DNA from: Gammaproteobacteria bacterium
Lineage (GTDB): Bacteria; Pseudomonadota; Gammaproteobacteria; Burkholderiales; Burkholderiaceae_C
Assembly (NCBI GenBank): GCA_018820395.1
Contig: JAHJOG010000125.1
Location: 1-57,976, forward strand
Reading direction: 5' to 3'
DNA length: 57,976 nucleotides
The stretch's first letter is position 1; each line of letters starts with the position of its first letter. The position numbers and the translations under genes were made by a program. Of the stretch, positions 1-10,023 are shown piece after piece. Under the pieces are notes generated by a model that worked only from the letters and a program-made list of their open reading frames with translations, had not been told where the DNA came from and did not search any database.

Positions 1-1112
1 AGGTTGCGCACCAGCTCCTTCAAGAGCGTCGGATTGCCTTCGAGCGACACACCCGGGCTTCCGGGCCCGGCGCCGTCGTAGCCGAGGTCGATGCGCTTCT
101 CGATTGCGCGCGGCACGGCTTCGCGCACCACTTCGATGGTGAGGCGCGCCAAGTCGCAAGGCTGTCTGGCGATGCTCGCGCCGCTGCTTTCGGCGCGCGC
201 GAGCGAGAGAAGCTGGTTGACCGTGTGCGTCGCCCGAACGCTGGCGCGGCCGATCTGCTTGAGCGATTGCTTGAGCTCGTCGGCGTTGGCGCCTTCGCGT
301 TGCGCCAGATCGGCCTGCATGCGTAGGCCGGCAAGCGGCGTCTTGAGTTGGTGTGCGGCATCCGCGAGAAATCGCTTCTGCGTTCCGATCGAGTCGTTGA
401 GCTTGTTCAGCAGGTCGTTGACCGAAAGCACCAGCGGCACCACTTCGAGCGGGACGGCGGATTCGTCCAGCGGACTCAGATCGCCAGGCCTGCGCTCGCG
501 GATGCGGGCCTCGACGATCGACAGCGGCTTGATGCCGCGAACGAGCGCCAGCCAGATCAACAGCACGGCCAGCGGCAGGATCGCGAACTGCGGCAGCAGC
601 ACGCCCTTGATGATCTCGGTGGCGAGCACGGATTGCTTTTCGCGCGTTTCGGCGACCTGCAGCAAGACCGGCTGAGCACCGGGCGCGTTCGGGGCGATCC
701 AGAGCGAGGCGATGCGCACCGACATGCCGCGCACCTCGCCGTCGCGCAGGGTCACCGCGCCCGGGAGAGTCGGCTCTTCGACGCCCGGGTGCGGTAGCTC
801 GCGCTCGCCGCTCAAAAGATTGCCGCTCAGGTCGAGCAGCTGGAAGTAAACGCGATCCGCATCGTCGGCGCGCAGGATCTCGCGCATGGCTTGCGGCAGC
901 ACGTACTGTGCGCTGCCGTTTTGCGACTCGATGAGTCCGCCGAGCGTCCGCGCGTTGTTCTCGAGCGCGCGATCGAAGGGCGCGTTGGCGATGCCCTGCG
1001 CCACCAGCCAGGTGACGCCGATGCTGACCGGCACCAGCAGCAGCAACGGCGTCAGCATCCAGTCCAGGATCTCGCCGAAGAGAGAGCGCTGCGCGCGCTG
1101 AAAGAGTTTCAA
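1..1112 (-). CDS. Two-component sensor histidine kinase (QseC-like), C-terminus beyond window
   Basis: Inner-membrane sensor kinase, open to the window edge, so only about 370 N-terminal residues are present and the ATPase domain is cut. Visible parts: a first membrane segment (about residues 20-40), a periplasmic sensor region (about 45-165), a second membrane segment (about 170-192), then a HAMP-like linker and the dimerisation helix with H-box AAHQLKTPL (phospho-acceptor His about residue 254). The TTG start at 1112 overlaps the stop of the upstream response regulator (TTGA), and the peptide beginning KLFQRAQRS gives a normal N-terminus; an in-frame ATG lies at 1058 but would fall at the edge of the first membrane helix. 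It forms an operon with the regulator. The signal it senses cannot be read from the sequence. Confidence 0.9.
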   Translation of the reverse strand, partial: MKLFQRAQRSLFGEILDWMLTPLLLLVPVSIGVTWLVAQGIANAPFDRALENNARTLGGLIESQNGSAQYVLPQAMREILRADDADRVYFQLLDLSGNLLSGERELPHPGVEEPTLPGAVTLRDGEVRGMSVRIASLWIAPNAPGAQPVLLQVAETREKQSVLATEIIKGVLLPQFAILPLAVLLIWLALVRGIKPLSIVEARIRERRPGDLSPLDESAVPLEVVPLVLSVNDLLNKLNDSIGTQKRFLADAAHQLKTPLAGLRMQADLAQREGANADELKQSLKQIGRASVRATHTVNQLLSLARAESSGASIARQPCDLARLTIEVVREAVPRAIEKRIDLGYDGAGPGSPGVSLEGNPTLLKELVRN

Positions 1113-1780
1113 GGGATCTTTTCGAGGCAGTAGCCCAGACCGCGCACGGTGGCGATGCGGACCGGTCCTTTCTCGATCTTCTTGCGCAGGCGATGGATGT
1201 AGACCTCGATGGCGTTCAGGCTCACCTCCTCGCCCCATTCGCACAGGCGTTCGACCAGTTGATCCTTGCTCACGAGCCGCCCCGCGCGCTGCAGCAGCAC
1301 CTCGAGCAGGCCCAACTCGCGCGCTGAGAGTTCGAGCATCTTTCCGTCGAAGGTGGCGACGCGCCCGGCCTGGTCATAGACGAGCGGACCGTGCTTGATC
1401 GCGTGGCTCGTGCCGCCCATGCCGCGGCGCGTGAGCGCCCGAACCCGCGCTTCGAGTTCCTGCAGCGAGAAGGGCTTGGCCATGTAGTCGTCGGCGCCGT
1501 AATCCAGACCCTTGACGCGTTCGTCGACGCTGTCGGCGGCGGTCAGCACGAGCACCGGCAGCTGCGAGCCGCGAGCCCGCAGGCGCCGGAGAATCTCGAG
1601 GCCGTGCAGATTGGGAAGGCCCAGGTCGAGGATCAGCAGGTCGAATTCGCTGTTGGTCATCAGCGCGGCATCGGCCTGCGAGCCGGTGGCCACGTGGTCG
1701 ACGGCGGCGCCGGAGGTTCGAAGGCTTCGAAGCAGGGCGTCCGCCAGCACCTGGTCGTCTTCCGCAATCAGTATTCTCAT
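1109..1780 (-). CDS. OmpR/PhoB-family response regulator (QseB/PmrA-like)
   Basis: A 223-residue DNA-binding response regulator, presumed partner of the kinase that follows it with a 4-bp overlap. The receiver domain (about 1-118) has the acidic pair D8/D9, phospho-acceptor D52 in LILDLGLP, T80 and K102 in the AKPF motif. The C-terminal winged-helix domain (about 128-220) carries the OmpR-type recognition segment NAIEVYIHRLRKKI and ends in the usual VRGLGYCLE. Length and motif spacing are normal for the QseB/PmrA branch. The ATG at 1780 leaves a 75-bp gap to the MarR gene upstream on the same strand. Target genes are unknown. Confidence 0.95.
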   Translation of the reverse strand: MRILIAEDDQVLADALLRSLRTSGAAVDHVATGSQADAALMTNSEFDLLILDLGLPNLHGLEILRRLRARGSQLPVLVLTAADSVDERVKGLDYGADDYMAKPFSLQELEARVRALTRRGMGGTSHAIKHGPLVYDQAGRVATFDGKMLELSARELGLLEVLLQRAGRLVSKDQLVERLCEWGEEVSLNAIEVYIHRLRKKIEKGPVRIATVRGLGYCLEKIP

Positions 1781-1855
1781 GCGCCGCCTTCTTGTGCGAG
1801 AGGCATGTTGACTCGCTTGTCGCCTGCACGGATTCTAGGTGCGCTGCCACGAAAT

Positions 1856-2341
1856 TCATCCTGTGGCATACGCTTCGAGGCCGATGGTCACCACGGTCGC
1901 GACGTCATCGCCGACGCTGGCCCTGAATTCGGATTCGGCCTGCGCCACGGCCCCGCGAAACGCGTCGAGCCAGGCCAGCCCGTCGGCCGTGAAGACGACG
2001 CGACGCGCGCGCGCGTCGAGCGGGTCGGGACCTCGGGTGATCAGGCCCCACGCCTCGCACTGATTCACCAAGGCCCCCATCGCCTGTTTGGTCATGCCGG
2101 CCCGCTCCGCGAGATCGGTGAGTCTGGAGCCGCCCCGTTCCAGGTGCCGAGTGATGTGGATGTGCGCAGCACTGACCTGCGCACGCGCGGCCAGGTTCGA
2201 CAGCGCCAGCGGAACGTCGGCGTCGTGACTCATGAGGGTGAGCACCCGCTCATCGAAACGTCTCATGGCGTCACCGAGCAGGCGACCGAGATGGGTCTGG
2301 CGCCACGCGTCGGACGAGGGTAAATGCACGTTGTGGGGCAT
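1856..2341 (-). CDS. MarR-family transcriptional regulator
   Basis: A winged-helix regulator of about 161 residues. The central part shows the MarR helix-turn-helix and wing: SRLTDLAERAGMTKQAMGALV, followed by WGLITRGPDPLDARARRV with the wing arginines. MarR proteins are usually dimeric repressors relieved by small ligands; the ligand is unknown. The ATG at 2341 is chosen because homolog-like sequence starts near there, but its GGAG lies immediately against the ATG, so the start is not secure; the frame stays open to a TTG at 2386. The gene is divergent from recA, and a perfect 14-bp palindrome at 2373-2386 sits just upstream of the chosen start, a plausible autoregulatory operator. Confidence 0.88.
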   Translation of the reverse strand: MPHNVHLPSSDAWRQTHLGRLLGDAMRRFDERVLTLMSHDADVPLALSNLAARAQVSAAHIHITRHLERGGSRLTDLAERAGMTKQAMGALVNQCEAWGLITRGPDPLDARARRVVFTADGLAWLDAFRGAVAQAESEFRASVGDDVATVVTIGLEAYATG

Positions 2342-2372
2342 CTCCAAATGGTAAGGCAAACTGACCAAAAAA

Positions 2373-2386
2373 TTGGATAAATCCAA
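2373..2386. promoter_or_regulatory. Perfect palindrome, candidate MarR operator
   Basis: TTGGATAAATCCAA is a perfect dyad (TTGGAT/ATCCAA around AA). It lies 32-45 bp upstream of the chosen marR start, inside the divergent marR/recA intergenic region. MarR proteins commonly bind such short palindromes near their own promoters. Assigning it to this MarR is inference. Confidence 0.5.
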
Positions 2387-2405
2387 CTTATCGGAGGCTA
2401 CACTG

Positions 2406-2421
2406 CTGTTCAGGCATCCAG
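2406..2421. promoter_or_regulatory. Candidate LexA (SOS) box upstream of recA
   Basis: The 16-bp sequence CTG-N10-CAG matches the outer bases of the proteobacterial SOS box. The AT-rich core of the consensus is largely missing (TTCAGGCATC). It lies 63 bp before the recA start, the expected place for LexA control of recA. Confidence 0.5.
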
Positions 2422-2483
2422 CCTGTGATTAAGACCAGCGCTGGCAAATGGCTCGATCAACCACCGACATCAAGGAGATTCAC

Positions 2484-3548
2484 ATGGACGCAGTCGTCAA
2501 GGGCACAAGCATCGCGGGCGCCAACACCGAAAAGGCCAAGGCCCTGCAGGCCGCATTGGCCCAGATCGAGAAGCAGTTCGGCAAGGGCACGATCATGCGG
2601 CTCGGCGAAGGCGAGGCGCTCGAGGACATCCAGGTGGTTTCCACCGGATCGCTCGGTCTGGACATCGCACTGGGCGTGGGGGGCCTGCCGCGCGGCCGGG
2701 TCATCGAGATCTACGGCCCGGAATCGTCGGGCAAGACCACCCTCACGCTGCAGGTCATCGCCGAGATGCAACGCCAGGCCGGCACCTGCGCTTTCGTCGA
2801 CGCCGAGCATGCACTCGACGTGCAGTACGCCCAGAAGCTCGGCGTGAATCTCTCCGACCTGCTCATCAGCCAGCCCGACACCGGAGAGCAGGCGCTCGAA
2901 ATCGTCGATTCCCTGGTGCGGTCGGGGGCGGTGGATCTCATCGTGGTCGACTCGGTGGCGGCACTCACGCCCAAGGCCGAAATCGAAGGCGAAATGGGCG
3001 ACTCGCTGCCCGGCCTGCAGGCGCGCCTCATGAGCCAGGCGCTGCGCAAGCTCACCGCCACCATCAAGAAGACCAACTGCATGGTCATCTTCATCAATCA
3101 GATCCGCATGAAGATCGGCGTGATGTTCGGTTCGCCCGAAACCACCACCGGCGGCAATGCCCTCAAGTTCTACGCGTCGGTGCGCTTGGACATCCGCCGC
3201 ATCGGCACCATCAAGAAGGGCGACGAGGCGATCGGCAACGAAACCAAGGTCAAAGTCGTCAAGAACAAGGTCTCGCCGCCTTTCAAGACGGCCGAGTTCG
3301 ACATCCTCTTCGGCGAAGGCATCAGCCGCGAGGGCGAAATCATCGACATGGGCGTGACGGCCAAGATCGTCGACAAGTCGGGCGCCTGGTACGCCTACAA
3401 CGGAGAGAAGATTGGCCAGGGCCGGGACAACGCTCGGGAATTCCTGCGCGAGAACCCGTCGCTCTCGTACGAAATCGAGAACAAGGTGCGCGAATCGCTG
3501 GGCATTCCGCTGCTGGCCGAGGCGACGGCGGTTCCGTCGGAAAAGTAG
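2484..3548 (+). CDS. recA: Recombinase RecA
   Basis: A 354-residue RecA, the ATP-dependent strand-exchange protein of homologous recombination and the co-protease for LexA self-cleavage. It acts in the cytoplasm on single-stranded DNA. Visible motifs are the Walker A loop GPESSGKTT (residues 78-86), the [11 protein letters not shown]alker B region, the [21 protein letters not shown] loop L2 region, and the basic C-terminal DNA-binding domain. Length is typical. The ATG at 2484 is preferred over an in-frame upstream ATG at 2448 because an AAGGAG ribosome site lies just ahead of it and the protein then starts like other RecAs. recX follows after 28 bp, and a candidate LexA box lies upstream. 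Confidence 0.99.
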   Translation: MDAVVKGTSIAGANTEKAKALQAALAQIEKQFGKGTIMRLGEGEALEDIQVVSTGSLGLDIALGVGGLPRGRVIEIYGPESSGKTTLTLQVIAEMQRQAGTCAFVDAEHALDVQYAQKLGVNLSDLLISQPDTGEQALEIVDSLVRSGAVDLIVVDSVAALTPKAEIEGEMGDSLPGLQARLMSQALRKLTATIKKTNCMVIFINQIRMKIGVMFGSPETTTGGNALKFYASVRLDIRRIGTIKKGDEAIGNETKVKVVKNKVSPPFKTAEFDILFGEGISREGEIIDMGVTAKIVDKSGAWYAYNGEKIGQGRDNAREFLRENPSLSYEIENKVRESLGIPLLAEATAVPSEK

Positions 3549-3576
3549 GCGCCGGCACGGCCGCAGCCTGGTTCGA

Positions 3577-4026
3577 ATGGCTTTCGCCGCACCGTCCCTC
3601 AAGGGCCGAGCGCTTCGCCTGCTGAGCCAGCGCGAACACTCTCGCGCCGAACTCGAGCGCAAGCTGGCCCGGTACGAAGAAACGCCGGGCGAGCTGAAGC
3701 AGGCGCTGGACGACCTGGCGGCGAAGGACTTCATCAGCGAATCGCGGGTGGTCGCTTCGGTGCTGCATCAGCGCGCGCCGCGCCTGGGCGCATTGCGCGT
3801 GCGCCAGGAACTGCAGCAAAAGGGGATTGCGCCCGAGGCCGTCGCCGAGGCGGTCGCGAGTTTGCAGGACAGCGAACTCGAACGGGCCCGGGCGCTTTGG
3901 CAACGGCGCTTCGACGTGCGGCCCGAAGACGCCAAGGAGCGCGCAAGGCAAACCCGATTTCTTTTGGCTCGCGGCTTTTCGGGCGCGGTGGCCGCCAAGG
4001 TGTTGAAGGAGAACTCTCGTGACTGA
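3577..4026 (+). CDS. recX: RecA regulatory protein RecX
   Basis: A 149-residue RecX, which modulates RecA filament growth. It shows the three-helix tandem repeats of the family: an N-terminal LKGRALRLLSQREHSRAEL segment, the middle ALDDLAAKDFISESRVVASVL repeat with the RVRQEL motif after it, and a C-terminal repeat ending ARQTRFLLARGFSGAVAAKVL. The ATG at 3577 starts the conserved N-terminus; the open frame extends further upstream into recA without homologous sequence. It is 28 bp behind recA and overlaps the next gene by 8 bp, indicating one transcript. Confidence 0.95.
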   Translation: MAFAAPSLKGRALRLLSQREHSRAELERKLARYEETPGELKQALDDLAAKDFISESRVVASVLHQRAPRLGALRVRQELQQKGIAPEAVAEAVASLQDSELERARALWQRRFDVRPEDAKERARQTRFLLARGFSGAVAAKVLKENSRD

Positions 4027-4435
4027 ATCGCGTGTCATTACCCAGCGTGCCGAATGCGACTGGCGTGTCGCCTATGCGTTGGCCGCCGACCCGCTGCGCA
4101 TGCCCGACTGGGCCAGCGGGCTGGCAAAAGGCAAGCTCACGCATGCGGGCAACCATTGGAATCTTCAGACGCCGCAGGGCGCTGCCCGCATCCGCTTCTC
4201 GCCAGCCAACGACTTTGGCGTTCTCGACCATTGGGTCACGCCGGACGGCATGGCCGAAATCTACCTGCCGTTCCGGGTGATCGATGTGCGGCCGGGCATT
4301 TGCGAGTTCCAGTTCACGCTGCTGCGTCAGCCGACCATGGACGATGCAGCCTTCGAGCGCGACGCAGCCTGGGTCGCGCGGGACCTCGAGGCCCTTGCGC
4401 AGCTTCTCGCGAACCGTCCGGCATCGCCCGCTTGA
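4019..4435 (+). CDS. SRPBCC-like hypothetical protein
   Basis: A 138-residue soluble protein with no signal peptide or membrane segment. Features such as [25 protein letters not shown] near the N-terminus, a central [20 protein letters not shown] stretch and a final long helix resemble the polyketide-cyclase/START-like (SRPBCC) fold, whose members bind hydrophobic ligands. This is recognition by general pattern only. The GTG start at 4019 overlaps the recX stop by 8 bp, so it is probably translated with recA-recX, but nothing in the protein suggests a role in recombination. Confidence 0.7.
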   Translation: MTESRVITQRAECDWRVAYALAADPLRMPDWASGLAKGKLTHAGNHWNLQTPQGAARIRFSPANDFGVLDHWVTPDGMAEIYLPFRVIDVRPGICEFQFTLLRQPTMDDAAFERDAAWVARDLEALAQLLANRPASPA

Positions 4436-4469
4436 GCGGCGGTCCGCATCGGGCCGAGTCCGCAATGGC

Positions 4470-5393
4470 TCAGAGATCGAGCATCAGCTTGAGGTTCTGC
4501 ACCGCGGCGCCGCTGGCGCCCTTGCCGAGGTTGTCGAGCCGCGCGATGACGACCGCGTGGCGATGGTCTTCGTTCGGAAAAACGCGAATCTCGAGATTGT
4601 TCGTGTCGTTGAGCCCGAGCGGGTCGATCTTTCCGCTGTCGGTGGGCGGCAGCACCTTGATGAACTGCTCTGGCGTGTTGCTCTTCGCATAGTGCGTTGC
4701 CAAGGCTTCGTGCAGGTCGGCGGCGTGCGGCTTGCCTGGCAGGTCGTCCAGATGCAGCGGCAACTGCACCAGCATGCCTTGCTTGAAATTGCCGACCGAC
4801 GGAATGAAGACTGGCCGGCGCGTGAGCCCCGTGTGCTTCATGATTTCGGGAATGTGCTTGTGCTTGAGGCCCAGCGCGTAGGTCTCGAACAGCGGCGCCT
4901 CTCCCTTTTCATACGCCTCAATCATCGTGCGGCCCCCGCCCGAATAACCGCTGACCGATGGCAGGGACAGCGGAAAGTCGCGCGGAATCAAACCGGCGTC
5001 CAGCAAGGGACGAACGATGGCGATCGCTCCGGTCGCATAGCAGCCCGGGTTGGCCACGCGCTGCGCGGCAGCCACCGCTTTTGCCTGGCCCGGCATCAAT
5101 TCGGGAAAGCCGAACGTCCAGTCGGCGTGGGTCCGATGGGCGGTCGACGCGTCGATGATCCGTGGCTTCTTGCCCGGCAGACGATCGATCAGGGCGACCG
5201 ATTCGATCGCCGCGTCGTCATGCAGACAAAGCACCACCAGATCAACGTCGGCCATCAGCGCGCTCTTGGCGTCGAGGTCTTTTCGGAGTGCGGGGGCGAT
5301 GCTGACGAGTTCGACCTCAGGCATCGCCTGGAGGCGGTCGCGAATTTGCAGGCCGGTGGTGCCGGCTTCGCCGTCGATGAAGACCTTGGGCAT
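4470..5393 (-). CDS. argC: N-acetyl-gamma-glutamyl-phosphate reductase
   Basis: A 307-residue ArgC of the shorter (type 2) class. It reduces N-acetyl-glutamyl phosphate to the semialdehyde with NADPH, the third step of arginine biosynthesis. The N-terminal nucleotide-binding motif reads [17 protein letters not shown] (about residues 5-21), the catalytic cysteine is C118 in ANPGCYATG, and [10 protein letters not shown] and the HKHIPEI histidines follow in the substrate domain. It stands alone on the minus strand, convergent with the recX unit and divergent from sucC, as is common for argC in beta-proteobacteria. Confidence 0.97.
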   Translation of the reverse strand: MPKVFIDGEAGTTGLQIRDRLQAMPEVELVSIAPALRKDLDAKSALMADVDLVVLCLHDDAAIESVALIDRLPGKKPRIIDASTAHRTHADWTFGFPELMPGQAKAVAAAQRVANPGCYATGAIAIVRPLLDAGLIPRDFPLSLPSVSGYSGGGRTMIEAYEKGEAPLFETYALGLKHKHIPEIMKHTGLTRRPVFIPSVGNFKQGMLVQLPLHLDDLPGKPHAADLHEALATHYAKSNTPEQFIKVLPPTDSGKIDPLGLNDTNNLEIRVFPNEDHRHAVVIARLDNLGKGASGAAVQNLKLMLDL

Positions 5394-5478
5394 GGTGCAA
5401 GCCTCGAAGTTGGCGTGAAAGCGGAGCGACGGAATGCGGATCAGCAGCTAGGTAATGACCACAGCGCCCATCGCTCGT

Positions 5479-5502
5479 TGGTGCGGCGCACCATGATACA
5501 GT
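5479..5502 (+). promoter_or_regulatory. Candidate sucC promoter with embedded palindrome
   Basis: A perfect 15-bp palindrome, TGGTGCG-G-CGCACCA (5479-5493), directly abuts an extended -10 element TG-A-TACAGT (5494-5502), about 100 bp before sucC. No good -35 hexamer is present, which fits an extended -10 promoter. The palindrome would cover the -35/spacer region and so could be an operator; its binding protein is unknown. Confidence 0.45.
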
Positions 5503-5600
5503 GCTCCGATTGCTCGCCGCCAACGAGGCCCCACGGCTGCCGTGGCCCGCGAGCAACAGCCAGATTCCCCGTTCTCAACCTCGTTTCGAGAGACACCCTC

Positions 5601-6767
<1,167 letters not shown>

Positions 6768-6776
6768 GGAAACGTC

Positions 6777-7670
6777 ATGTCGATCTACATCAACAAAGAC
6801 ACCAAAGTCATCACCCAAGGGATCACCGGCAAGACCGGCCAATTTCACACCGAGAAGTGCCAGGAATACGCCAACGGCAAGAACTGTTTCGTCGCCGGCG
6901 TGAACCCGAAGAAGGCCGGCGAATCGATCTTCAACATTCCGATCTTCGGCTCGGTCAAGGAAGCCGCCAAGCAAACCGGCGCCACCGTGTCGGTGATCTA
7001 TGTCCCGCCACCCGGCGCGGCAGCGGCGATCTGGGAGGCCGTGGAAGCCGACCTCGACATGGCGATCTGCATCACCGAAGGCATTCCGGTGCGCGACATG
7101 CTCGAAGTGCGCAACAGGATGAAGGCCAAGGTTGCGGCAGGCGGCAAGGAAACGCTGCTGCTCGGCCCGAACTGCCCCGGACTGATCACGCCCGACGAAA
7201 TCAAGATCGGCATCATGCCAGGCCACATCCACCGCAAGGGCCGAATCGGCGTGGTCAGCCGGTCCGGCACGCTCACGTACGAGGCGGTGGCGCAACTCAC
7301 CGAAATCGGGCTCGGCCAGTCGAGCGCGGTTGGCATCGGCGGCGACCCGATCAACGGGCTCAAGCACATCGACGTGATGAAGGCCTTCAATGACGATCCC
7401 GACACCGACGCGGTGATCATGATCGGCGAGATCGGCGGTCCCGATGAGGCCGACGCCGCACGCTGGTGCAAAGAGCACATGAAGAAGCCGGTGGTGGGCT
7501 TCATCGCCGGGGTGACCGCCCCTCCCGGAAAGCGCATGGGCCATGCTGGCGCGCTGATCTCTGGCGGCGCCGACACGGCCGATGCCAAGCTGGCCATCAT
7601 GGAAGAAAGCGGCTTCACCGTGACGCGCAATTTCTCGGAGCTTGCCAAGCGGCTCAAAGCGCTCATCTGA
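6777..7670 (+). CDS. sucD: Succinyl-CoA ligase (ADP-forming), alpha subunit
   Basis: A 297-residue alpha subunit, partner of SucC. The N-terminal CoA-binding Rossmann domain includes [12 protein letters not shown] (about 14-25), and the catalytic phospho-histidine is H256 in [14 protein letters not shown]. The motif [15 protein letters not shown] (about 127-141) is typical of the family. It is separated from sucC by 9 bp, and the pair ends at a strong terminator at 7704-7740. Confidence 0.98.
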   Translation: MSIYINKDTKVITQGITGKTGQFHTEKCQEYANGKNCFVAGVNPKKAGESIFNIPIFGSVKEAAKQTGATVSVIYVPPPGAAAAIWEAVEADLDMAICITEGIPVRDMLEVRNRMKAKVAAGGKETLLLGPNCPGLITPDEIKIGIMPGHIHRKGRIGVVSRSGTLTYEAVAQLTEIGLGQSSAVGIGGDPINGLKHIDVMKAFNDDPDTDAVIMIGEIGGPDEADAARWCKEHMKKPVVGFIAGVTAPPGKRMGHAGALISGGADTADAKLAIMEESGFTVTRNFSELAKRLKALI

Positions 7671-7703
7671 ACATCAGGCTTCGGGCCTGACTCGGTCACA
7701 GAA

Positions 7704-7740
7704 TAAAAGAGCGCTCGCAGGTCTTCCTGCGGGCGCTTTT
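7704..7740 (+). terminator. Rho-independent terminator after sucD
   Basis: An inverted repeat with arms AGCGCTCGCAGG and CCTGCGGGCGCT (one mismatch) around a short TCTT loop, flanked by AAAAG and CTTTT. It closes the sucCD transcript 34 bp after sucD; the A- and T-tracts on both sides suggest activity in both directions. Confidence 0.9.
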
Positions 7741-7765
7741 CAATACACAAAGTGCGAGCAGAGAC

Positions 7766-8446
7766 ATGGAATATTTGCAGACAGCCGATTTCTGGATCGG
7801 CCTCCTGAAGATCGTTTGGATCAACATCATTCTTTCCGGCGACAACGCAGTCGTCATTGCCATGGCAGCCCGCTCGCTGCCACCGGCGCAGCAGAGAAAG
7901 GCCGTTCTCTTCGGCTCGGGCGCCGCGGTGGTGCTTCGGATCGTGTTGACCGTGGTGGCCGCCAAGCTGCTCGCGCTGCCCTATCTACAGATCGTCGGTG
8001 GCGCGCTGCTTTTGTGGATCGGCGTCCAGCTCCTGGGTGATGAGGAAGAAGATGACGGCAAGGAAAAGGAATACGGAAGCATGATGGCGGCCGTGCGCAC
8101 GATCCTGCTGGCCGACCTGGTCATGAGCCTGGACAACGTGATTGCAGTCGCCGCGGCTGCGCAGGGCAGCATGGTGCTGCTCATCCTCGGGCTGGCCATC
8201 AGCATTCCGCTGGTCATCTTCGGCAGCACGCTCATGATCAAGCTCATGGAGCGGTTCCCGATCATCATCATGCTCGGCGCTGCTCTGATCGGCTGGGTCG
8301 GTGGCGAAACCATGATCAGCGATGTTTCCGTGCACAACGTCCTGGCTGCCAGACCCTGGCTGCACTATGCTGCGGCGGCAGCAGGCGCGGCTTTCGTGGT
8401 GATTGTCGGCCGAGCCCTCCAGAAGCGGCCCCATGCCGCAGTTTGA
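7766..8446 (+). CDS. TerC/YjbE-family integral membrane protein
   Basis: A 226-residue polytopic inner-membrane protein with about seven membrane helices. The two family signatures containing acidic residues in the membrane are clear: NIILSGDNAVVIAMAAR (about 20-36) and LLADLVMSLDNVIAVAAAA (about 114-132). TerC/Alx/YjbE-type proteins are now linked to metal, mainly manganese, export. A charged cytoplasmic loop DEEEDDGKEKEYG lies between the two halves. It follows the sucD terminator by 25 bp, so a dedicated promoter is not apparent, and unlike the second TerC gene at 34291 it has no riboswitch. The next gene starts 23 bp downstream. Confidence 0.93.
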   Translation: MEYLQTADFWIGLLKIVWINIILSGDNAVVIAMAARSLPPAQQRKAVLFGSGAAVVLRIVLTVVAAKLLALPYLQIVGGALLLWIGVQLLGDEEEDDGKEKEYGSMMAAVRTILLADLVMSLDNVIAVAAAAQGSMVLLILGLAISIPLVIFGSTLMIKLMERFPIIIMLGAALIGWVGGETMISDVSVHNVLAARPWLHYAAAAAGAAFVVIVGRALQKRPHAAV

Positions 8447-8469
8447 TCGGTCGACACTCCCCTGATTTC

Positions 8470-9282
8470 ATGGCGATTTCGAGTTCCAGCGCAACCGCAC
8501 CCGATTCCGGTCGACGAAGCTGGGAATTCGCCGCATTGACGGACCCGGGCCGTGTCCGCGCCAACAACGAAGACACGATCGCCTGCGACCCCTCGTTGGG
8601 CCTGGTGCTGCTGGCCGACGGAATGGGCGGCTACAACGGCGGAGAAGTGGCCAGCGGCATGGCCATCGCGTTGCTCCAGGCCAGTTTCGGCCGCTGGCTG
8701 GCCCACGCCGGTCCGGGCGCCCATCCGCGCGCAGTGCGTCGCGCGCTGCAAGCCGGGACCGATGAAGCCAATGCCGCCATCCTCGACGCCGGAGTCGCCA
8801 ATCTGCAGCTGCAGGGCATGGGCACCACGATCGTCCTTGCCGCGTTCGCTCCGCGCCGCGCCATCGTCGGCCACATCGGCGATTCGCGTTGTTACCGACT
8901 TCGCGCGGGTCGACTCGAATTGCTGACTCGTGACCATTCGCTTCTTCAGGAGCAACTCGATTCCGGCGCCATCACGCCCGAGCAGGCTGTCCTGTCGCCG
9001 CACCGCAATCTGGTGACGCGCGCCCTGGGCATCGAGCGGCAGGTCGAACTCGAACTGCACGAACACGATGTCGAGACAGACGACCTTTTCCTGTTATGTT
9101 CCGATGGTTTGAGCGAGATGGTTCCTGACGGGCAGATTTTCACGCTTTTGTTACAAGATATCGGCCTGCCAGAAAAAGCAACACTTTTGGTTGCATGTGC
9201 CAACGACAATGGCGGTCGGGACAACATTTCCGTTGTCTTGGCCCGGGCGGGCGCCATCGAAGAAGGCATGCGACCCGGGTAA
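8470..9282 (+). CDS. PP2C-family serine/threonine protein phosphatase
   Basis: A 270-residue cytoplasmic Stp1/PppA-like phosphatase that removes phosphate from Ser/Thr in a metal-dependent way. The PP2C motifs appear in order: NNED (33-35 region), LVLLADGMGGYNGGEVA with metal-ligand D50, GMGTTIVLAAF, GHIGDSRCYRLR, LTRDHSLLQEQ, LLCSDGLSEMV and the final RDNISVVLAR. The ATG at 8470 is used; a TTG at 8443 overlapping the TerC stop is an alternative. It heads a run of signalling genes (FHA, cyclase, phosphodiesterase). No partner Ser/Thr kinase is in the window. Confidence 0.95.
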   Translation: MAISSSSATAPDSGRRSWEFAALTDPGRVRANNEDTIACDPSLGLVLLADGMGGYNGGEVASGMAIALLQASFGRWLAHAGPGAHPRAVRRALQAGTDEANAAILDAGVANLQLQGMGTTIVLAAFAPRRAIVGHIGDSRCYRLRAGRLELLTRDHSLLQEQLDSGAITPEQAVLSPHRNLVTRALGIERQVELELHEHDVETDDLFLLCSDGLSEMVPDGQIFTLLLQDIGLPEKATLLVACANDNGGRDNISVVLARAGAIEEGMRPG

Positions 9283-9356
9283 GTTTGGTCCATGAACATG
9301 ACTGTCGCGAGAAGAGGGCCTGCTGTGGTTAAGAAAACGAGACTCAGGAGTCGTTG

Positions 9357-10010
9357 ATGCCGAAAATGATCGTTTCGATCGACGGCGTCGTCATCAAGGA
9401 AGTGACGCTTTCCAAGGACCGCACCACGTTGGGCCGGCGTCCTTACAACGACATCGTGATCGACAACCTGGCCATCAGCGGCGAGCACGCCGTGCTGCAT
9501 CTCATCGGCGAAGACGTCTATCTCGAGGACCTGAACAGTACCAACGGCACCTACGTCAACGGACGGCCGGTCAAGAAGCAAGCACTCGAGCACAACGACG
9601 TGGTCGAAGTCGGCAAGTACAAGATCCGCTACCTGCTGCGCAGCAACCCGCAAGAGCTTGCCAAGGCGCCGCGCGCCGTGCAGCCGCCGAACCCGCCTGG
9701 TGCAGTTCCGCTCACTTCCGCTCCTACGGTCCAGTCTCCACTGGGCAGCGCCCCTGGCGTGGCGCTGATTCGCGTTCTGTCGGGCTCCGGTGCGGGCCGT
9801 GAGTTGTCGCTGCACAAGGTCGTGACAACCATCGGCAAACCCGGCGTGGCGGTTGCTGCGGTCACGCGGCGGCTCAACGGATATGTCGTCGCCCCCATCG
9901 ACGGCGGTACCGAACTCAATGGCGAACCGCTCGGCAAGGACGCCGTCGTGCTGCAAGACGGCGATGTGCTCGAACTCGGCGGCGCGCGGATGCAGTTCGT
10001 CCTGAGCTGA
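9357..10010 (+). CDS. FHA-domain protein
   Basis: A 217-residue cytoplasmic protein. The N-terminal forkhead-associated domain (about 5-95) has the phosphothreonine-binding residues: TLGRRPYNDI (GR at 26-27), ISGEHAVLH and the NSTNGTYVNG loop (60-69). A Pro/Ala-rich linker follows, then a second region (about 135-217) that again resembles an FHA-like beta-sandwich (GRELSLHKVVTTIGKPG, then LNGEPL and VVLQDGDVLELG) but lacks the canonical motif. It probably docks phosphorylated partners that the adjacent phosphatase resets. An AGGAG ribosome site precedes the ATG at 9357. Confidence 0.93.
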   Translation: MPKMIVSIDGVVIKEVTLSKDRTTLGRRPYNDIVIDNLAISGEHAVLHLIGEDVYLEDLNSTNGTYVNGRPVKKQALEHNDVVEVGKYKIRYLLRSNPQELAKAPRAVQPPNPPGAVPLTSAPTVQSPLGSAPGVALIRVLSGSGAGRELSLHKVVTTIGKPGVAVAAVTRRLNGYVVAPIDGGTELNGEPLGKDAVVLQDGDVLELGGARMQFVLS

Positions 10011-10023
10011 CCCCAAGCAAGCA

